Part shown: positions 21,034 through 29,389 of the stretch, one piece after another
Layout of the letters: each line of letters begins with the position of its first letter
Position numbering within the stretch: position 1 is the stretch's first letter
Source: Apopatocola sp963618015
GTDB lineage: Bacteria; Bacillota; Clostridia; Oscillospirales; Oscillospiraceae
Reading direction: 5' to 3'
Assembly: GCA_963618015.1 (NCBI GenBank)
Contig: CAVEQS010000020.1
Coordinates: 1 to 45,071 of the forward strand
DNA: 45,071 nt
Program-made: the position numbers and the translations under genes
The notes under the pieces: generated by a model
The model's database searches: none
What the model was told of the DNA's origin: nothing
What the model saw: only the letters and a program-made list of their open reading frames with translations

Positions 21034-22200
21034 ATGGCCAAAGAACTCATCCGCCTGGTCGATTGCACCATGGCCTTCGACGGTGAGACCGTTCTGGATT
21101 CCATCAACCTGTACATCAACAACAAAGAGTTCCTTACACTGTTAGGACCCTCGGGATGCGGCAAGACAACCACGCTGAGAATTATCGGCGGGTTTCTTAA
21201 GCCTACCTCGGGGGACGTTTTGTTTGACGGCGTAAGGATCAACGACATTCCTCCGTACAAACGGCAGGTGAACACCGTATTCCAGAAATACGCGCTGTTC
21301 CCGCATCTGGACGTGTACGACAACATCGCTTTCGGCCTGCGGAACCACAAGGTACCGGAGGACGAGATCGACGAGCGCGTAACGGAAATGCTCGAGGTCG
21401 TGTCGCTCAAGGGCTTTGAAAACCGCAAGGTGACATCGCTCTCCGGCGGCCAGCAGCAGCGCGTGGCGATCGCCCGCGCTCTGGTGAACCGGCCGAAGGT
21501 GCTTCTGCTCGACGAGCCGCTCGGCGCGCTCGATCTGCGCCTGCGCAAGGACATGCAGCAGGAGCTTAAACGCATCCAGCAGCAAATGGAGATCACGTTT
21601 ATCTACGTGACCCACGATCAGGAAGAGGCGCTCGCCATGTCCGACACCGTTGTCGTCATGAACGAGGGCATTATCCAGCAGATCGGCACGCCGGAGGATA
21701 TATATAATGAACCGAAGAACGCCTTCGTGGCGGACTTCATCGGCGAGAGCAACATTCTCGACGGCATCATGCGCGAGGACTATGTGGTCGAAACCTTCGG
21801 CCGCCGCTTCCCGTGCATGGACAAGGGCTTTGAAAAGGACGAGCCGGTGGACGTCGTCGTCCGCCCAGAGGATATCGACATCGTCCCCGTCAAGGACGGC
21901 ATGCTGACCGGCACCGTGACGAGCATCACCTTCAAGGGCATGCAGTACGACGTTATCGTAGACTTCAAGGGCTTCAAGTGGCTCATCCAGACGACGGACA
22001 GCCCCAAGGTCGGCGAGCGCATCGGCATTCGCATCGTGCCGGACGGCTTCCACATCATGCACAAGAGCAAGTATTCCGGCCTCTACGGCGACTACAGCTC
22101 CTTCTCGGAGGAGTACGACGAGCTGTCCGACGCGGAATACGATCCGGAGGCGGAGGAGGAATCCTTGGAGAGCCGGGAGGAATCCGCCAATGAAGAATAA
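21034..22200 (+). CDS. potA: Spermidine/putrescine-type ABC transporter ATPase
   Basis: 388 residues. Walker A GPSGCGKTT at 38-46, signature LSGGQQQR at 136-143, Walker B VLLLDEP at 156-162, and the switch His in YVTHDQ near 195. The C-terminal about 130 residues form the TOBE domain (VRPEDIDIVPVKDGMLTGTV), ending in an acidic tail rich in Glu. It powers import by PotBC. ATG 21034 has GGGGGAGG upstream. It overlaps potB by 11 bp. Ligand class is inferred from the whole operon. Confidence 0.93.
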   Translation: MAKELIRLVDCTMAFDGETVLDSINLYINNKEFLTLLGPSGCGKTTTLRIIGGFLKPTSGDVLFDGVRINDIPPYKRQVNTVFQKYALFPHLDVYDNIAFGLRNHKVPEDEIDERVTEMLEVVSLKGFENRKVTSLSGGQQQRVAIARALVNRPKVLLLDEPLGALDLRLRKDMQQELKRIQQQMEITFIYVTHDQEEALAMSDTVVVMNEGIIQQIGTPEDIYNEPKNAFVADFIGESNILDGIMREDYVVETFGRRFPCMDKGFEKDEPVDVVVRPEDIDIVPVKDGMLTGTVTSITFKGMQYDVIVDFKGFKWLIQTTDSPKVGERIGIRIVPDGFHIMHKSKYSGLYGDYSSFSEEYDELSDAEYDPEAEEESLESREESANEE

Positions 22201-22999
22201 AGCGCTTGCAGCGCCGTATCTCGTGTGGATGGCGATCTTCACGATCGTTCCGCTCGGCATCGTGGTCTGGTTTTCGTTCACCGACTCCATCACCGGCGCA
22301 TTTACCTTTGCCAACATCTCCCGCATGGGGACGTATCTCCCCATTTTCCTCAAGAGCATTTGGCTGGCGATCCTCTCGTCGCTCATCTGCCTTGTGATCG
22401 GCTATCCGGTGGCGTACTGCCTGGCATCCGCCGCGCCGGAGCGCCAGCGCTTTCTCTACATGCTCGTCATGCTGCCGATGTGCATGAGCTTTCTGCTGCG
22501 CACGCTCGCGTGGGTGGCGCTGCTCGACGATACCGGCATCATCAACGGTATCATCACGCGCCTCGGCCTTGAGCCCCTGCCGCTCATCCGCACGGACGGC
22601 GCGGTTGTGCTCGGCATGGTGTATAACTATCTGCCGTACATGATCATGCCGCTCTATACGGTGCTCGTAAAGCTTGATCCGCGCCTCACCGAGGCCGCCG
22701 AGGATCTCGGTTGCACCCCGGCGCAGGTGTTCTCGCAGGTGACGCTCCCGCTGAGCGTCCCCGGCATCATCTCCGGCTTCACGATGGTGTTTGTCCCCGC
22801 TGTGTCCACGTTCTATATTTCGCAGAAAATGGGCTCCGCCGGTACAACGCTCATCGGCGACGTTATCGAAAGCCAGTTCAAGGCTGCCTACAATCCCAAT
22901 CTCGGCGCGGCGCTCTCGCTCGTGCTGATGGTGATGGTGCTTGTGTGCATTGCGGTCATGAACCGCTTCTCGGACGGGGAGGAGGTCGCGACGATATGA
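22190..22999 (+). CDS. potB: Polyamine-type ABC transporter permease
   Basis: 269 residues with six predicted membrane helices. It has the EAA-type loop contacting the ATPase (KLDPRLTEAAEDLGCTPAQV). The N-terminus KNKALAAPYLVWMAIFTIVP and the sequence AYCLASAAPERQRFLYMLVM fit PotB/YdcU-like permeases. GGGAGGAA precedes ATG 22190, inside the end of potA. It forms the translocation channel with PotC. Confidence 0.92.
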   Translation: MKNKALAAPYLVWMAIFTIVPLGIVVWFSFTDSITGAFTFANISRMGTYLPIFLKSIWLAILSSLICLVIGYPVAYCLASAAPERQRFLYMLVMLPMCMSFLLRTLAWVALLDDTGIINGIITRLGLEPLPLIRTDGAVVLGMVYNYLPYMIMPLYTVLVKLDPRLTEAAEDLGCTPAQVFSQVTLPLSVPGIISGFTMVFVPAVSTFYISQKMGSAGTTLIGDVIESQFKAAYNPNLGAALSLVLMVMVLVCIAVMNRFSDGEEVATI

Positions 23000-23829
23000 A
23001 GACCTTCAACCGCGTTTTCACCGTGATCGTGTTTCTGTTCCTGTACATCCCGATGATCGTTCTGGCTGTGGCATCTTTTAACGCCGGTACGGACATCGCC
23101 GTGTGGAAGGGCTTCACGTTTGCGCAGTACGGCGAGCTGTTCCGCGACGGCGTGCTGCTGCCGCTGCTGGCCAATTCCGTCATCGTTGCGGTGATCGCCT
23201 CGGTCGTGGCAACGGTGCTCGGCACGATGGCCGCCATCGGCATCCGCGCCATGTCCGGCCGGATGCGCCGCATCACCATGGCCGTGACGAACATCCCGCT
23301 TACGAACCCGGAGATCGTCACGGGTGTTTCGCTCGCGCTGCTCTTCGCGTTTGCCGGGCAGATGATGAAGCTCAACAACGTTCTGGGCTTTACAACGCTC
23401 CTCATTGCGCACATCACGTTCAATCTGCCATATGTCATTCTGTCCGTGATGCCGAAGCTCGGCCAGCTCGATCCGAACCTGCTCGATGCTGCGCTCGATC
23501 TCGGTTGCACGCCCGTGCAGGCGTTCTTCAAGGTCATCATCCATGAGATCATGCCGGGCATCCTCTCCGGCGCGCTCATGGCGTTCACGATGAGTCTGGA
23601 CGACTTTGTCATTTCGTACTTTGTCTACGGCCCCAGCTTCGTCACGCTGCCGGTCGAGATCTACAACTATACGAAAAAGCCGCTCCAGCCGAAGATCTAT
23701 GCGCTCTTCACGCTGCTCTTCCTTGCGATCCTCCTCGTGATGGTCGTGATGAATCTGCTGCAGGCCGGCGACGAGCGCCGCCGCCGTCAGGCGCGCGGTG
23801 TGTTCGGAAAGAAGGGGGCGAGCGCATGA
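22996..23829 (+). CDS. potC: Polyamine-type ABC transporter permease
   Basis: 277 residues from ATG 22996, chosen because GGGGAGGAGG precedes it and it overlaps the potB stop. It has six helices; the EAA loop is QLDPNLLDAALDLGCTPVQA, followed by PGILSGALMAFTMSLDDFVI, a PotC hallmark. The basic C-terminus (DERRRRQARGVFGKKGASA) is cytoplasmic. Its stop overlaps potD (ATGA). Confidence 0.92.
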   Translation: MKTFNRVFTVIVFLFLYIPMIVLAVASFNAGTDIAVWKGFTFAQYGELFRDGVLLPLLANSVIVAVIASVVATVLGTMAAIGIRAMSGRMRRITMAVTNIPLTNPEIVTGVSLALLFAFAGQMMKLNNVLGFTTLLIAHITFNLPYVILSVMPKLGQLDPNLLDAALDLGCTPVQAFFKVIIHEIMPGILSGALMAFTMSLDDFVISYFVYGPSFVTLPVEIYNYTKKPLQPKIYALFTLLFLAILLVMVVMNLLQAGDERRRRQARGVFGKKGASA

Positions 23830-25019
23830 AAAAGCGTGTGTTCTCTCTTGTGCTCGCGCTGCTCGTATGCGCTGTGCTGATTCCCGCGCCGGAGGCGCAC
23901 GCCGCTTCCAACACGATCAATGTCTACAACTGGGGCCAGTACATTTCCGACGGCTCGGACGGCTACATCGACATCAACGCCGCCTTCGAGGAGGCGACGG
24001 GCATTCATGTGAATTACATGACGTTCGACTCGAACGAAACGATGTACACCAAGCTCAAGACCGGCGGCTCTTCGTACGACGTCATCATCCCCTCCGACTA
24101 TATGATCGGACGGCTGATCGACGAGGGACTTCTCCTGCCGCTGAACTTTGACAACATCCCGAACTACCAGTACATGGACGAGGCGTATAAAAATACCGCC
24201 TATGACCCCGATAACCTCTACTCCGTCCCCTATACGTGGGGTACCGTCGGCATTATTTATAACAGCGCTTACGTGGACGAAGAGGATGTCGGCAGCTGGG
24301 ATCTCCTCTGGAACAGTAAGTACGCCGGGAAGATTTTGATGTTTGATAACCCGCGCGACGCTTTTGCTATCGCCGAGTCGATGCTCGGCTACTCGCTCAA
24401 CACGCGTGACGAGGACGAGCTGCGCGCCGCGGCCTATAAGCTCATCGAGCAGAAGCCGCTCGTGCAGGCATATGTCATGGATCAGATTTATGACAAAATG
24501 GAGCGCGGCGAGGCGTGGATCGCGCCGTACTATGCCGGTGACTATCTCATGATGGTCGAGGAAAATGAGGATCTTCGCTTCTGCTTCCCGGAAGAGGGCT
24601 TCAACTTCTTCATCGACGCGCTGTGCATCCCCACATGCGCAACGAACAAGGAAGGCGCAGAGGCGTACATCAACTTCCTCTGCTCGCCGGAAGTGAACGG
24701 CGAAAACCTGGACTATCTCGGCTATTCCACGCCGGAGACGGCGGCCAAGGAGTATATGGATCCCGAGATGGCGGAATCCGATATCGCTTACCCGAGCGAG
24801 GAAACGCTCAGCCGCGGCGAAGCGTTCCTCTACCTTGATCAGGAGACGACCCATCTCATGGATTCTCTCTGGCTCGAGGTAAAGACCGAGGGCGAGACGG
24901 ACTATACGCCCATCATTGGCATCAGCGCAACGGTGCTGCTCGCTGCCGTGTATCTCACGGCGCGCGGCGTAAGAAACCGCCGCCGGCGTGCCAATCGCTG
25001 CAAAAAGTGGAAAACCTGA
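23826..25019 (+). CDS. potD: Polyamine-binding protein with C-terminal membrane anchor
   Basis: 397 residues. A signal peptide (residues 1-26, cleavage after AHA) leads into a PotD-like fold: INVYNWGQYI at the start, KLKTGGSSYDVIIPSDYMIG, YSVPYTWGTVGIIYNSAYVD and AWIAPYYAGDYLMMVEEN line the ligand cleft. It captures polyamine outside the cell for PotABC. Unusually for Bacillota there is no lipobox Cys after the signal; instead residues about 361-379 (TPIIGISATVLLAAVYLTA) form a membrane helix followed by a very basic tail (RGVRNRRRRANRCKKWKT). The protein is therefore probably held by a C-terminal anchor. A terminator follows. Confidence 0.9.
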   Translation: MKKRVFSLVLALLVCAVLIPAPEAHAASNTINVYNWGQYISDGSDGYIDINAAFEEATGIHVNYMTFDSNETMYTKLKTGGSSYDVIIPSDYMIGRLIDEGLLLPLNFDNIPNYQYMDEAYKNTAYDPDNLYSVPYTWGTVGIIYNSAYVDEEDVGSWDLLWNSKYAGKILMFDNPRDAFAIAESMLGYSLNTRDEDELRAAAYKLIEQKPLVQAYVMDQIYDKMERGEAWIAPYYAGDYLMMVEENEDLRFCFPEEGFNFFIDALCIPTCATNKEGAEAYINFLCSPEVNGENLDYLGYSTPETAAKEYMDPEMAESDIAYPSEETLSRGEAFLYLDQETTHLMDSLWLEVKTEGETDYTPIIGISATVLLAAVYLTARGVRNRRRRANRCKKWKT

Positions 25020-25027
25020 AATAAGAG

Positions 25028-25059
25028 AAATTGCGCCGGAGTTTTCCGGCGCAATTTTT
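25028..25059. terminator. Terminator of the pot operon
   Basis: AAATTGCGCCGGA-GTTT-TCCGGCGCAATTT, then further T. Confidence 0.9.
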
Positions 25060-25090
25060 AAAGAATCCATTCTTTTACGGAGAAGTATTC

Positions 25091-25774
25091 ATGGAAATCG
25101 GGATCGTATGTGCTGCGGAGAAGGAGCTTGCCCCGTTCCTGCCGCAGATCAAGGATATCAAAGTATCGGAAAAGACAATGCTGAGGTTTTACGAGGGAAG
25201 GATCGGCGGCACAGAGGTCGTGGCTGTGGTTTCCGGGGTCTGCAAAGTTAATGCGGCGATCGCGGCGCAGATATTGATCGACCGCTTCGGGGTAACCGCT
25301 GTTATCAATTCCGGTACTGCCGGGGGAATGGACGCGAAGCTCCGGATAAATGATACCGTCGTAGCGACAGAGTGCTGTTACCATGATGTGGCCGAGAATA
25401 TCCTCACCGAATACCATCCCAGGATGAAAACCGTGTTTTTTAAAAGCTCTCCGTGGCTTTTGATCTTTTGCCAAAATGCTGTGAAAAAGCTGGGGCTTAG
25501 GAATGTATATTTCGGGCGGATGGTAACGGGCGAGGCGTTTATTACCGATGAAGGCCGCGAGAGGATCATGGAAAACTATGCGCCGCTGTCGGTCGATATG
25601 GAAACGGCGGGCATTGCGCATGTCTGCTATGTGAACGGCATCCCGTTCCTTTCGATCCGCTGCATCACCGACACGGCCGAGCACAGCGGGAACGAGACCT
25701 TCCATGCAAACTGTGCCAGAGCGTCGGAGATCGCAGCAAATCTGACAATGGAGATCATCAAAGAGATCCGCTGA
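25091..25774 (+). CDS. mtnN: 5'-methylthioadenosine/S-adenosylhomocysteine nucleosidase
   Basis: 227 residues from ATG 25091 (ACGGAGAAG upstream). The fold is a nucleoside phosphorylase type: Glu12 in CAAEKELAPF, GVTAVINSGTAGGMD, VDMETAGIAHVC with the ribose-binding Met-Glu, and RCITDTAEHSG with the catalytic Asp. It hydrolyses MTA and SAH to adenine plus the thioribose product, removing inhibitors of polyamine synthesis and methylation. The place after the pot operon is sensible because spermidine synthesis makes MTA. It has its own unit between two terminators. Confidence 0.9.
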   Translation: MEIGIVCAAEKELAPFLPQIKDIKVSEKTMLRFYEGRIGGTEVVAVVSGVCKVNAAIAAQILIDRFGVTAVINSGTAGGMDAKLRINDTVVATECCYHDVAENILTEYHPRMKTVFFKSSPWLLIFCQNAVKKLGLRNVYFGRMVTGEAFITDEGRERIMENYAPLSVDMETAGIAHVCYVNGIPFLSIRCITDTAEHSGNETFHANCARASEIAANLTMEIIKEIR

Positions 25775-25824
25775 CGATCTGGTGCAAGGGTAAGCGAATC
25801 CACGGATCGCTTTTGAAAGATGGA

Positions 25825-25858
25825 AAAATCGCGTTGGAGAAGTCTCCAACGCGATTTT
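25825..25858. terminator. Bidirectional terminator between mtnN and the GntR gene
   Basis: AAAATCGCGTTGGAGA / TCTCCAACGCGATTTT; it serves both convergent genes. Confidence 0.9.
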
Positions 25859-25863
25859 GATCG

Positions 25864-26586
25864 TTATAGTGTATCGATATTTTGCTTGGCGTTCAGATAC
25901 TCGTCCGTCAGCAGTTCTTCCTGCAGCTCCGACATTTGCTGCACGTCCTTGGTCTTGATGCTGTCAAAGAGCTTCTGGTGGTGGTTCAGGGTCTCCTGCG
26001 TTCCGAAGACCTGCCACGTCGTTCTGGAATTGGCCTTGTAGATATCGAAGAACGTATCCTTGAAGGATTCGTAAAGCTGGATGAAGAGCTTGTTTTTTGA
26101 CATCTGGCAGATGGAATAGTGAAAGGCAAAGTGCGTATAGTGGAAGCCGTCCTCATCGCCGGTCTCAATGGCACGCTTCATCTCATTGAGATGTACCTCA
26201 AGCGTGTCGATCTCGTCTTCGGTGATCGGGTTGAGCACCGCGAGACGCAGCACGCAGTACTCCACCAGCACGCGGAACTGGTTGAGCTCGCTGTTGTTGC
26301 CCGTGAGCAGATTGCAGCGCAGCAGCTCGGAGAAGAGGGAGTTGAAGCTGAATTCACAGACAAAGGAGCCCTCGCCGACCCGCGTTTCCAGTATCCCCAG
26401 CGTGTTGAGCTTCTGCAGCGCCATCTTCAGCGTGGTGCGGCTCACGCCGAGATCCTGCGCCAGCTCGATCTCGGAAGGGATCTTCTCGCCGATCTTCCAT
26501 TCTCCGCTGGAGATTTTTTTCAGAATGATGTGGAATACCTGATCGGCTACGGTACGGCGGTTGACTTTTTCGATGTTTGTGTCCAT
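25864..26586 (-). CDS. FadR-subfamily GntR transcriptional regulator
   Basis: 240 residues from ATG 26586 (AAAGGAA just upstream; TTG 26634 would put the start in the promoter). Residues 12-75 are the GntR winged helix (WKIGEKIPSEIELAQDLGVS, RTTLKMALQKLNTLGILETR); residues 90-230 are an all-helical FCD ligand domain with the metal-binding His pattern (FHYTHFAFHYSICQ and NHHQKLFDSI). FCD regulators usually sense sugar acids or organic acids. It is divergent from the dehydratase operon, whose promoter has a fitting operator. Confidence 0.9.
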   Translation of the reverse strand: MDTNIEKVNRRTVADQVFHIILKKISSGEWKIGEKIPSEIELAQDLGVSRTTLKMALQKLNTLGILETRVGEGSFVCEFSFNSLFSELLRCNLLTGNNSELNQFRVLVEYCVLRLAVLNPITEDEIDTLEVHLNEMKRAIETGDEDGFHYTHFAFHYSICQMSKNKLFIQLYESFKDTFFDIYKANSRTTWQVFGTQETLNHHQKLFDSIKTKDVQQMSELQEELLTDEYLNAKQNIDTL

Positions 26587-26633
26587 TTCCTTTTCGTTCG
26601 TCCCTGTTTCCCCAAAGTAGTAAGCTAAAGGCA

Positions 26634-26662
26634 ATCATAGCAAACAAAAATCTGAAATGCAA
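26634..26662 (-). promoter_or_regulatory. Promoter of the GntR gene
   Basis: Minus strand: TTGCAT (26657-26662), 17-base spacer, TATGAT (26634-26639). Confidence 0.7.
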
Positions 26663-26777
26663 TACAAAATCTTAACATTTTGCATGCAGAGGAAAAAGTC
26701 TTTCCTAAGGTGATTGTGAAACTGCATAATCCGGCTTGCCGAAAATTGGCGGTTCTAAACCAATTTGCAGTTGGGTG

Positions 26778-26806
26778 TTGACTTCGGTTGTCGGACGGAG
26801 TACATT
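26778..26806 (+). promoter_or_regulatory. Promoter of the dehydratase operon
   Basis: TTGACT (26778-26783), 17-base spacer, TACATT (26801-26806). The spacer holds GGTTGTCGGAC (26786-26796), a partial copy of the operator downstream. Confidence 0.65.
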
Positions 26807-26816
26807 CTGGTTGAAA

Positions 26817-26831
26817 GGTTGTTGGACAACC
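26817..26831. promoter_or_regulatory. GntR/FadR-type operator GGTTGTTGGACAACC
   Basis: Perfect 6-bp arms (GGTTGT/ACAACC) around TGG, just downstream of the expected transcription start. The GT-N-AC centre is the consensus of FadR-subfamily sites. The divergent GntR protein is the likely ligand-sensitive repressor. Confidence 0.7.
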
Positions 26832-26867
26832 ATTCAACTCTATAGATAACGAGCAGGGAGGACGATC

Positions 26868-28055
26868 ATGAAAATCACCAAGGTAGACATCTACATGCTC
26901 GATGCCACCGCGCAGCGGGCAAGCCGGCGCCCCATTTGCTGCCGCGTCTGGACGGACGAGGGCTTCTACGGGGACGGCGAAGCGGGCATCGCCTTTGACT
27001 ATGCGGCTCCGGCCGGCATCGGCATGCTGCAGGACATTTCCCGCCTGATCATCGGCAAGGATCCGATGCGCACGGACGAGCTCTGGGAGCGCATGTTCAA
27101 GATCAGTTTCTGGGGTCAGGGCGGCGGCCCGGTCGTCTTTGCGGCGATCAGCGCCATTGACATTGCTCTCATGGACATCAAGGGCAAGGTGCTCAATGTT
27201 CCCATTTACGAGCTGCTCGGCGGCAAGGTCAACGACAGCATCCGCTGCTACGCTTCCCAGCTCCAGTTTGGCTGGAACGAGGACGTCGGCCCCCGCGGCA
27301 CTGCCAAGGAATACGCCGACATCTGCAAGTACGCCATGTCCGAGGGCTACGACGCCGTGAAGCTGGACTTCACCATGTACGACCGCGACAAGAAGGACAT
27401 CCCGAACCGCGACTGCGAAGGCTTCATCTCCAACGACTTCTACAAGATGGTCGAGGAGCGCATCGCGGCCATCCGCGAGGAGTGCGGCGATGTGGACATC
27501 ATCATGGAAAACCACGGCCGTACCGACGTCACCTCCGCGATCAAGCTCGGCGAGCTCTGCGACAAGTACAACTTCTACGCGCTCGAGGAGCCGGCCACGC
27601 CGCTGCGTCCCGAGTTCCAGAAGCTCATCCGCGAAAAGGTGCGCACGCCTCTCGCGGCCGGCGAGCGTCTCTATACCCGCTGGCAGTTCCTGAACTACTT
27701 CAAGGACAACTCCATCCAGCTCGTGCAGCCGGACGCCTGCAACTGCGGCGGCATTTCCGAGTGCAAGAAGATCTGCACCATGGCGGAGGCCTTTGACGTG
27801 AAAGCGCAGATCCACTGCGCCGGCGGCCCCATTTCCACGGCGGCGGCGCTGCAGCTCACCGCAGCGACCACCAACTTTGCCATTTACGAGCACCACTTCC
27901 GTTCCACGCAGCCGTCGATCGCGCGTCTCGGCAAGTATGACTACCAGCCGATCAACGGCAAGTTCTATGTGAGCGATCGCCCGGGTCTCGGCCAGGAGCT
28001 TTCCGAAGCCGCGATCGCCGAAGCGCTGGTCCACGTTACGGTCGACGAGCCGTAA
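26868..28055 (+). CDS. Enolase-superfamily acid-sugar dehydratase (DgoD-like)
   Basis: 395 residues of the mandelate racemase/muconate-lactonizing group. Metal ligands are E214, E240 and E266, spaced 26 and 26 as D183, E209 and E235 in E. coli D-galactonate dehydratase. H216 (two residues after the first ligand, in MENHGRTD) and H316 (AQIHCAGG, 102 after the first ligand) match its catalytic His185 and His285. K165-x-D167 replaces a KxK. It should remove water from a sugar acid to give a 2-keto-3-deoxy acid. The exact acid is not deducible. It is first in a GntR-controlled operon with two carriers. Confidence 0.85.
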   Translation: MKITKVDIYMLDATAQRASRRPICCRVWTDEGFYGDGEAGIAFDYAAPAGIGMLQDISRLIIGKDPMRTDELWERMFKISFWGQGGGPVVFAAISAIDIALMDIKGKVLNVPIYELLGGKVNDSIRCYASQLQFGWNEDVGPRGTAKEYADICKYAMSEGYDAVKLDFTMYDRDKKDIPNRDCEGFISNDFYKMVEERIAAIREECGDVDIIMENHGRTDVTSAIKLGELCDKYNFYALEEPATPLRPEFQKLIREKVRTPLAAGERLYTRWQFLNYFKDNSIQLVQPDACNCGGISECKKICTMAEAFDVKAQIHCAGGPISTAAALQLTAATTNFAIYEHHFRSTQPSIARLGKYDYQPINGKFYVSDRPGLGQELSEAAIAEALVHVTVDEP

Positions 28056-28077
28056 ATATATAAGGAGGGAAAGACCA

Positions 28078-29367
28078 ATGAAATTCTTAGGACTCAAGAA
28101 AAACTGGAAGCAGTGGCTGAGCCTTCTCTGCCTCTGCATCGGCGGCGGCACGATCTACAAGCTGCCCTACATCCGCGACGTTTTCTATGTGCAGTTCCAG
28201 GAGGCCTTCGGCGCGACGAACACGCAGATGGGTCTGATGATGACGGTTTATGCTGTCGCCTGTGCGCTCTGCTTCCTTCCCGGCGGCTGGCTGACTGACC
28301 TTGTCCCCGCAAAGTATCTCGTTTCTCTCGGCCTCTTCACCACCGGCGCGACGGGCCTTCTGCTCGTCTCCATCCCCTCGATGGGTGTTGTTCTGCTGGC
28401 GCAGGTCATTTTCGGCATCACCACGACGCTTCTCTTCTGGGAAGCCATGTTTAAGGGCGTGCGTATCCTCGGCTCGCCGGAGGAGCAGGGCCGCCTGTTC
28501 GGCCTTCTGGAGGGCGGACGCGGCATTGCCTCAACGCTCATCTCGTTCGCCGCTCTCGCTGTCTGCGCGAAGCTGGGCGAAGGCAAGCTCGGCATGCAGG
28601 GCACCATCACCTTCTATGCGGTCGTCCTCATGGTTCTCGGCGTCCTCTGCTTCTTCCTGATGGACAAAAACCCGGTCGAAGGCAAGATCAACGCGAAGGA
28701 ATGCCTCGTCGGTATGCTTCAGGTCCTCAAGCTCCCCAAGGTATGGCTCGCCGGTCTCATCGTGTTCTGCGGCTATGCGGCTTACCAGTGCCTGAGCTTC
28801 TTCACGCCGTATCTCGTGAACGTTTACGGCATGAGCTCCAGCATGGGCTCCGTCATCAGCATCATCCGTACCTACATCCTTGCCATCATCATCGCCCCCA
28901 TTGGCGGCGCCATTGCTGACAAGAAGGGCTCCAAGATCAAGTTCCTGCAGTACATCTATCTCATCGGCATCGTGCTCGCCCTGCTGCCCATCTTTATCCC
29001 GGTCGAGAGCGGCACCATGATCCTCATGATCGTTGTCATGCTCTGCGTTGCCGCCACCGTTATGATGCTGCGCGGCATCTACTACTCCACCACCGCCGAG
29101 ATCAACATCCCCGTCGTTCTTGCGGGTGCGGCTCTGGGTCTCATGTCGCAGCTCGGCAACGCGCCGGACTTCTTCCTGCAGACCATGTGCGGCCACTTCA
29201 TCGACGCGAACCCCGGCCGTACCGGCTACCAGATGGTGTTTGCTACGATGGCTGTCCTCTGCCTGCTCGGCATGATCTTCTGCATCATCCTCTACCGCGT
29301 CAACAAGAAGGATCAGGAGAAGCAGACGAAGGTCGACTTCAAGGTTTCGAATACCGATATCATGTAA
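28078..29367 (+). CDS. Major facilitator superfamily transporter
   Basis: 429 residues with twelve membrane helices; GGAGGG precedes ATG 28078, 22 bp after the dehydratase gene. After helix 2 the text GGWLTDLVPAKYLVSLGLFT fits the MFS motif A region, and GGAIADKKGSKIKFLQYIYL repeats it in the second half. It belongs to the wide sugar-phosphate/organic-anion group of MFS. From position it should import the acid used by the dehydratase, or a related compound. Confidence 0.85.
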   Translation: MKFLGLKKNWKQWLSLLCLCIGGGTIYKLPYIRDVFYVQFQEAFGATNTQMGLMMTVYAVACALCFLPGGWLTDLVPAKYLVSLGLFTTGATGLLLVSIPSMGVVLLAQVIFGITTTLLFWEAMFKGVRILGSPEEQGRLFGLLEGGRGIASTLISFAALAVCAKLGEGKLGMQGTITFYAVVLMVLGVLCFFLMDKNPVEGKINAKECLVGMLQVLKLPKVWLAGLIVFCGYAAYQCLSFFTPYLVNVYGMSSSMGSVISIIRTYILAIIIAPIGGAIADKKGSKIKFLQYIYLIGIVLALLPIFIPVESGTMILMIVVMLCVAATVMMLRGIYYSTTAEINIPVVLAGAALGLMSQLGNAPDFFLQTMCGHFIDANPGRTGYQMVFATMAVLCLLGMIFCIILYRVNKKDQEKQTKVDFKVSNTDIM

Positions 29368-29389
29368 TTCCTGAGGGGAGGGAGAGACT

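Noticed and set aside
19689..21596. 635-codon minus-strand ORF across rluA and potA
   Set aside because: It spans two real plus-strand genes, a terminator and a promoter; it has no ribosome site or domain.
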